Positions 59,420 to 64,000 of a stretch of DNA of 64,000 bases are shown here, piece after piece (position 1 is the first letter of the stretch; the number at the start of each line of letters is the position of its first letter). The DNA is from Promineifilum sp. (lineage in GTDB: Bacteria > Chloroflexota > Anaerolineae > Promineifilales > Promineifilaceae). Both the position numbers and the translations under genes were made by a program. The notes under the pieces were generated by a model. It was given only the letters and a program-made list of their open reading frames with translations. It had not been told where the DNA came from and ran no database searches. The stretch covers positions 124,001 to 188,000 of the forward strand of contig JACKBY010000003.1 in assembly GCA_020634335.1 (NCBI GenBank). Reading direction: 5' to 3'.

Positions 59420-61864
59420 ATGCGAGACCGAGTGCCGGCGGCATTGCCTCCAACCGAAGACCTTAGCTGCCTCGAACTGCTCGACGAAACCGTGGCCGGG
59501 CGGGATGGCATCGTTGATGTCGCCCTGGACACGGCCGGCGAGACGGTGACTTTCGCCTATGACCCACGCCGGGTGGCCGAAGGCGACATCGCCCGGCTGG
59601 CCCACGACGTCGCCCCCATCCTGCAAAACCGCTGGCAAACCTGCACCATGCGCCTGGAGAAGCGCGGCGGTCGCGCCTGCGAGTCCTGCGCGTTGGCCCT
59701 GGAGCGGCAAGTGGGCCAACTGCCCGGCGTGCGCCGCGCCACGGCCAGCTTTGCCGGCGGGGTCATGAGCGTCCATTACGACGACGCGCTCATCTCGGTC
59801 AACGACATCCACCGTCGCGTGGAGGGGTTGGGCGTGAGCATCGCGCCATCGGCCGCGGCCGTACCCGCCATCGAAGAAGCGCCCGCCGGCGGTCTGGGCC
59901 GCGCCCGCGAGTGGCTGACGCCGCAAAAGCTGCAGGCCATCCTGACCGCCATCACTTTTCTGGCGATGATGGCTGGTTGGCTGCTCGAGCGCTCTGCGGG
60001 CGGGGCCACCGCGGTTTCGGCGGTGTTCTTTGTGGTCGCCTATGTAGCTGGTGGGGCCTTTGGTCTGAAGGGCGGCATCGAATCGCTCATGGCCCGCACC
60101 ATCGACATCGATTTGCTGATGATCCTGGCTGCTCTGGGCGCGGCCATTGTCGGGCAGCCGTTCGAGGGGGCCATGTTGCTCTTCCTCTTCTCGCTGTCCA
60201 ACACGTTGCAAGACTTCGCCATGGACCGGACGCGCAACGCCATCCGCGCCCTGATGAAGCTCCGGCCGACCCAGGCCGAGATCTATCAAGGCGACCGGCT
60301 GGTGACGCTGCCCATCGAGCAGGTGCGCGTCGGCGACCGCATGCGGGTGAAGCCCGGCGACCGCATTGCCCTCGACGGCGTGGTGCTGGCCGGTTCCGGC
60401 AGCGTCGACCAGGCCTCACTGACTGGCGAGTCTATGCCTGTCTACAAGCAGGAAGGCGATCCCTGTTTCGCCGGGACAATCAACCAGGACGGCAGCCTGG
60501 AGATCGGCGTCACCAAGCTGGCCAAGGATTCGACTATCGCCCGGCTGATTCAAATGGTGGAGGAAGCCCAGAGCGAAAAGGCCGAGACGCAGCGCTTCAT
60601 CGACAAGTTTGAGCAGTATTACGCGGTCGGCGTCATCGTCTTCACAGCCCTGGTGGCTGCCGTGCCGGTGCTGTTCATGGGGCAGGCGTTCAACGCCGCC
60701 TTCTACACGGCCATGACGGTCATGGTAGCCGCCTCGCCCTGCGCCATCGTCATCAGCACCCCGGCTACTGTGCTGTCAGCCATTGGCAACGGCGCGCGGC
60801 GCGGCGTACTGTTCAAGGGCGGCATCCACGTGGAGAATGCGGCCACGGTCAAGGTCCTGGCCTTCGATAAGACCGGCACGCTGACGGCCGGCAAGCCGGA
60901 GGTGACGACGGTACGTGTGACGAGTGACGAACTGCAAGTGATGGACGGAGAGGACAGTGCACGGTTGCCGGCGGTCGATCTGCTGCGGCTGGCCGCGGCG
61001 GTGGAGGCCCGCAGCGAGCACCCGCTGGCGCGGGCGGTGGTCGCCGAGGCAGAAAAACGCGGCATCAACGTGCCGGAAGTGGTCGACTTCCAGTCCATCG
61101 CCGGGCAAGGCGTGCGCGGCATGGTGGTTGACCCCATCTACGGACACACGGAGATCCACATCGGCAACCCGCGCTACTTCGCCGCCTTCGAGGATAATAC
61201 CCGGCTGGAAGAGATGACGGCCATCGTCAACGAGCTGGAGGCGGAAGGACAGACGAGCATCATCGTGGCCCAGATGGCCCAGGGAAGGGTCGCGCGCTAT
61301 CTGGGCATCATCGGCCTGGCCGACGCCCTGCGGGCCGACGCCGCGGCCGTCGTGGCCGAACTGAAGGCCGCCGGTGTCGAGCGGGTGATCATGCTGACCG
61401 GCGACAACCAGCGCGTAGCCGAGCGCATCGCCGCCGCCGCCGGGGTCGATGAGGTCTTCGCCGAGCTGCTGCCGGAGGACAAGGTGGCTGCCGTGCGCCA
61501 CATTCGCGACACCTACGGCCCGGTAGCGATGGTCGGCGACGGCGTTAACGACGCTCCGGCCCTGGCCGCGGCCACCATCGGCCTGGCTATGGGCGCGGCG
61601 GGCACCGACGTGGCCCTGGAGACCGCCGATATTGTCCTCATGGCCGACGATCTGAAGAACATCCCCTACGTCATCCGGCTGAGCCGGGCCACGCGCCGGA
61701 CGCTGATCGTCAACCTGGGCTTTGCCCTGTTCATGATCGCCCTGATGCTGACTGCCATTTTCGTCCGCAATTTACCGCTGCCGCTGGCTGTTATCGGCCA
61801 TGAGGGCGGCACTGTGCTGGTGTCGCTGAACGGGATGCGGTTGTTGGCGTTCAAGGGCCGGTAG
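59420..61864 (+). CDS. Heavy-metal P1B-type ATPase with SPC motif
   Basis: An 814-residue metal efflux pump. The first ~160 residues hold HMA-like domains, one with GRACESCALALERQVGQLPG (Cys-x-x-Cys). The membrane metal site reads ASPCAIVIST, the SPC form of P1B-4 pumps (Co, Zn or Fe) rather than CPC. DKTGTLTAGKP, SEHPLARAVV, MLTGDNQRVAERI and MVGDGVNDAPALAAA are catalytic motifs, and HEGGTVLVSLNGMRLL is a P1B-4-type end. The N-terminal metal domain is unusual for P1B-4. DtxR and FeoB downstream hint at iron. Confidence 0.9.
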   Translation: MRDRVPAALPPTEDLSCLELLDETVAGRDGIVDVALDTAGETVTFAYDPRRVAEGDIARLAHDVAPILQNRWQTCTMRLEKRGGRACESCALALERQVGQLPGVRRATASFAGGVMSVHYDDALISVNDIHRRVEGLGVSIAPSAAAVPAIEEAPAGGLGRAREWLTPQKLQAILTAITFLAMMAGWLLERSAGGATAVSAVFFVVAYVAGGAFGLKGGIESLMARTIDIDLLMILAALGAAIVGQPFEGAMLLFLFSLSNTLQDFAMDRTRNAIRALMKLRPTQAEIYQGDRLVTLPIEQVRVGDRMRVKPGDRIALDGVVLAGSGSVDQASLTGESMPVYKQEGDPCFAGTINQDGSLEIGVTKLAKDSTIARLIQMVEEAQSEKAETQRFIDKFEQYYAVGVIVFTALVAAVPVLFMGQAFNAAFYTAMTVMVAASPCAIVISTPATVLSAIGNGARRGVLFKGGIHVENAATVKVLAFDKTGTLTAGKPEVTTVRVTSDELQVMDGEDSARLPAVDLLRLAAAVEARSEHPLARAVVAEAEKRGINVPEVVDFQSIAGQGVRGMVVDPIYGHTEIHIGNPRYFAAFEDNTRLEEMTAIVNELEAEGQTSIIVAQMAQGRVARYLGIIGLADALRADAAAVVAELKAAGVERVIMLTGDNQRVAERIAAAAGVDEVFAELLPEDKVAAVRHIRDTYGPVAMVGDGVNDAPALAAATIGLAMGAAGTDVALETADIVLMADDLKNIPYVIRLSRATRRTLIVNLGFALFMIALMLTAIFVRNLPLPLAVIGHEGGTVLVSLNGMRLLAFKGR

Positions 61865-62288
61865 GGACCAGACGTTTGAATGACCTCACCACGGCCGTTG
61901 CCCGAACCCATAATGCGTATTCATGACTGCCTCCCCGCCGGTTGACCGGGTCGGTAATAATACTATTGGATAGGCTGCCCGGCTTCGCATGTGCGGCCTG
62001 CCTCCTATCGACTACTCACCTACAAAACAGGGCGACTGAATTTGCATGCCGACCATTCAGGCTTGTTGATCCCTGAACGAACGTGAACGTGATGCGGTGT
62101 GGCCCCGCAGGCAGGCCGATACCGGCCGCGCCAACCCCCTGGCGGCCGTTCCAATCCTGCATGCTTTTGTGATGCTTTTTCCGAAAAACTCGGTTTCCCC
62201 GATAACAAGCGTGACATTTGGCACTTGTTAGCCGCACGATTCCGTATATAATAGTAACAGCTAAACAATAATTTAGACTGGTCAAATT
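61865..62288. other. Intergenic region before the DtxR gene
   Basis: No gene is seen in 424 bp. The last 65 bp contain the DtxR-gene promoter and a candidate operator. A short CCGA-AAAA-CTCGG hairpin lies near 62182-62194. Confidence 0.45.
62225..62276 (+). promoter_or_regulatory. Promoter and candidate metal-repressor box of the DtxR-feoB operon
   Basis: TTGTTA (62225-62230) and TATAAT (62247-62252) are 16 nt apart. CTAAACAATAATTTAG (62261-62276), with CTAAA/TTTAG arms, lies at the expected transcription start and resembles half of a DtxR-type box. Confidence 0.6.
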
Positions 62289-63389
62289 ATGGATGAATCG
62301 ACCCTTTCTTTTCTCGACCGGCTCCGCCCCCTGGGCGGCTGGTTGTCTCGCCGGCAGCGCGCACGCGAGAGGCGCGCGCGCATCGACCGCGAGGACGCTC
62401 TCAAGTACATTCACAAGACCGAAGCCAAGGGCCGCCGGCCCACGCTGGAGGGCGTCGCCGGCGCGCTGGGCCTTACTCTGGACGAGGCCGCCCGCCTCCT
62501 CGGCAACATGCAAACCGCCGGGCTGCTGGTCGACAGCGACGGCACGCCCCGCCTGACCGCGATCGGGCGCGACTCCGCCCTCCACATCATCCGCGCCCAT
62601 CGCCTCTGGGAGCGCTACCTGGCCGAGGAAACCGGCTTCGCCGAGGAGGACTGGCACGGCCGGGCCGAAGCGCGCGAACACGAGCTGACTCCCGCCGAGC
62701 TGGACACGCTGGCTGCCCGCCTGGGCTACCCCACCCACGACCCCCACGGCGACCCCATTCCCCCACCCGACGGCGCGCTGGAGCCGCACGGCGGCACGCC
62801 ACTGGCCGGCCTGACCGCCGATCAGGCCGGGCGCATCGTCCATCTGGAAGATGAGCCGGCCATCCTCTATGCCCAACTCGTGGCCGAAGGGCTGTCGCCG
62901 GGGCAGATTGTCCGCAATGTGACCCGGACGCCGGAGCGTGTTCACTTCTGGACCAACGGCGACGAGCACGTTCTGGCTCCCATCGTGGCCGCCAATATTT
63001 TCGTCACACCGCTGCCCGGCGACGAGGCCGCCACGGCCGTGGTGGGCCGGCCACTGACCGACCTGCCGCTCGGCGAGAGCGCCTGCGTGGTGGCCCTGGC
63101 CGCCGGCTTGCGCGGCCAGGAGCGCCGCCGCCTGCTCGACCTGGGCCTGCTGCCCGGCACAGTGGTGACGCCCGAACTGCGCAGCCCCGGCGGCGACCCG
63201 ACCGCCTATCTCATCCGCGGGGCCACCATCGCCCTGCGAGCGGAGCAAGCGCGGCAGATTCGCGTAACGGGCGAGGAGGGGCGTAGGGGAGTAAGGGAGA
63301 GAGGGAAAGCATTCACCCCAGCACCCCAGCACCCCTTCACCCCTGCCCCTTCCTCCCCCTCAGGAGTAACAAATGACGCCGACAACTAG
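62289..63389 (+). CDS. DtxR/MntR-family regulator with FeoA-like domains
   Basis: A 366-residue protein. A winged helix (DALKYIHKTEAKGRRPTLEGVAGALGLTLDEAARLLGNMQTAGLL), the metal-sensing dimer domain (IIRAHRLWERYLAEETGF, YPTHDPHGDPIPPP), then two SH3-like FeoA-type modules (about 170-240 and 250-325). The last ~40 residues (EEGRRGVRERGKAFTPAPQHP and on) come from a low-complexity GGGAG/CACCCC tract and overlap the start of feoB by 17 nt. It should repress feoB and perhaps the upstream metal pump when metal is bound. Confidence 0.9.
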   Translation: MDESTLSFLDRLRPLGGWLSRRQRARERRARIDREDALKYIHKTEAKGRRPTLEGVAGALGLTLDEAARLLGNMQTAGLLVDSDGTPRLTAIGRDSALHIIRAHRLWERYLAEETGFAEEDWHGRAEAREHELTPAELDTLAARLGYPTHDPHGDPIPPPDGALEPHGGTPLAGLTADQAGRIVHLEDEPAILYAQLVAEGLSPGQIVRNVTRTPERVHFWTNGDEHVLAPIVAANIFVTPLPGDEAATAVVGRPLTDLPLGESACVVALAAGLRGQERRRLLDLGLLPGTVVTPELRSPGGDPTAYLIRGATIALRAEQARQIRVTGEEGRRGVRERGKAFTPAPQHPFTPAPSSPSGVTNDADN

Positions 63390-64000
63390 TGACAGACAAC
63401 CGCCGATGATCGATGCCTCCGCTTGCGCCGGCTGCCCGATGCACAACCCCGGCCAACTGCAACGGCTGGGCGTGGACATGACTGATTGGGACTATGTGAT
63501 CGCGCTGGCAGGCAACCCCAACGTCGGCAAGAGCACGGTCTTCAACGCCCTGACCGGACTGCGGCAGCACACCGGCAATTGGCCGGGCAAGACGGTGACG
63601 CGGGCCGAGGGCGGCTTCGTCTATGACGGCGCGCGCTACAAGATCGTCGATCTGCCCGGCACCTATTCACTGCTCTCCACCAGCCTCGACGAACAGGTGG
63701 CCCGCGATTTCATCCTCTTCGGCCGCCCCGACGTCACCATCGTCGTCGTCGACGCCACCCGGCTGGAGCGCAATCTCAACCTGGCCTTGCAAGTGCTGGC
63801 GATCACCGACCGCGCCGTCATCTGCCTCAATCTGGTAGACGAGGCTGAACGCAGCGGGCTGCTCGTCGACGACCGGCGGTTGGCCCGCGACCTGGGCGTG
63901 CCCGTTGTGCCGACGGCAGCGCGGCAAAACCGGGGGCTGGACGAACTGCTGGCGGCCGTCAATGAGGTCGCCACCGGTCGCTTTGTCGGCCGCCCCCACC
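63373..64000 (+). CDS. feoB: Ferrous iron transporter FeoB, N-terminal part
   Basis: The frame runs off the window after 209 codons. A cytoplasmic GTPase domain is complete through G1 LAGNPNVGKSTVFNALTG, G2 GNWPGKTVTRAEG, G3 VDLPGTYSL and the G4 region NLVDEAERSG (NxxD). AGGAGT fixes the ATG at 63373. The ~35 residues before G1 include CAGCPMHN, an extra CxxC-type motif not found in E. coli FeoB. The membrane channel part lies beyond the window. It is co-transcribed with the DtxR regulator. Confidence 0.93.
   Translation, partial: MTPTTSDRQPPMIDASACAGCPMHNPGQLQRLGVDMTDWDYVIALAGNPNVGKSTVFNALTGLRQHTGNWPGKTVTRAEGGFVYDGARYKIVDLPGTYSLLSTSLDEQVARDFILFGRPDVTIVVVDATRLERNLNLALQVLAITDRAVICLNLVDEAERSGLLVDDRRLARDLGVPVVPTAARQNRGLDELLAAVNEVATGRFVGRPH

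Overview
The window looks like a chromosomal segment of a GC-rich filamentous-type Chloroflexota bacterium, probably Anaerolineae-like. This is an inference from gene content and style: secreted TIM-barrel and FG-GAP proteins, a C-terminal WLPLV-type ending, ccmABC with CcdA and TlpA, a heliorhodopsin, and many intergenic hairpins rich in GGCCG. I see no rRNA, tRNA, CRISPR array, prophage or complete insertion sequence.

Layout. 1-9224: housekeeping genes (end of a YfiH/PgeF protein, a response regulator, Nudix, an ABC ATPase, aroQ, an M1-like peptidase, ftsK, a DinB-like protein, an AraC regulator). 9312-11996: ubiE/menG flanked by two REPIN/MITE-like elements, followed by two tandem DsbA-like lipoproteins. 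Each lipoprotein has an in-frame TGA exactly where the first active-site Cys should be, and each TGA is followed by a conserved SECIS-like hairpin. I annotate both as selenoproteins. 12241-19762: a two-domain fasciclin lipoprotein, a PadR-PspC pair, a degenerate SDR, a minus-strand MFS-rtcA-rnz-LbH operon and a sugar transferase. 19882-26208: a CopD-like membrane protein and three related secreted TIM-barrel glycosidase-like proteins; the longest has a terminator-like hairpin in its leader. 26638-30342: an SCP2 protein, a membrane NACHT ATPase, a methyltransferase and an MNT nucleotidyltransferase.

30428-35802 is a cytochrome c maturation and thiol-redox operon (ccmA, ccmB, ccmC, ccdA, tlpA/resA-like, DUF2085). 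35854-42588 holds a cyclase-NB-ARC regulator, a J-domain-like protein, an SH3 lipoprotein, ychF and a deleted NB-ARC/LuxR pseudogene. 42610-51221 holds lipoate ligase, a heliorhodopsin, a CBS protein, an ArsR-SRPBCC pair, and a patch of small genes and wrecks (LuxR remnant, truncated DUF4242, chimeric DUF442 pseudogene, SnoaL-like proteins). 51315-58990: urocanate hydratase, a seven-bladed FG-GAP protein, an antitoxin-PIN-hydrolase operon with a palindromic operator inside its promoter, and a MrfA-like helicase carrying an inserted HNH domain. 59420-64000 is metal homeostasis: an SPC-type P1B ATPase, a DtxR-FeoA regulator and the start of feoB.

Working together: the selenoproteins and the CcdA-TlpA-Ccm block both concern extracytoplasmic thiol chemistry; DtxR, FeoB and the P1B-4-like ATPase suggest iron/divalent-metal balance. 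Several promoters place the -10 box only 6-8 nt before the start codon (likely leaderless mRNAs), while others carry an extended TGn -10. All assignments come from reading motifs; no database search was possible.
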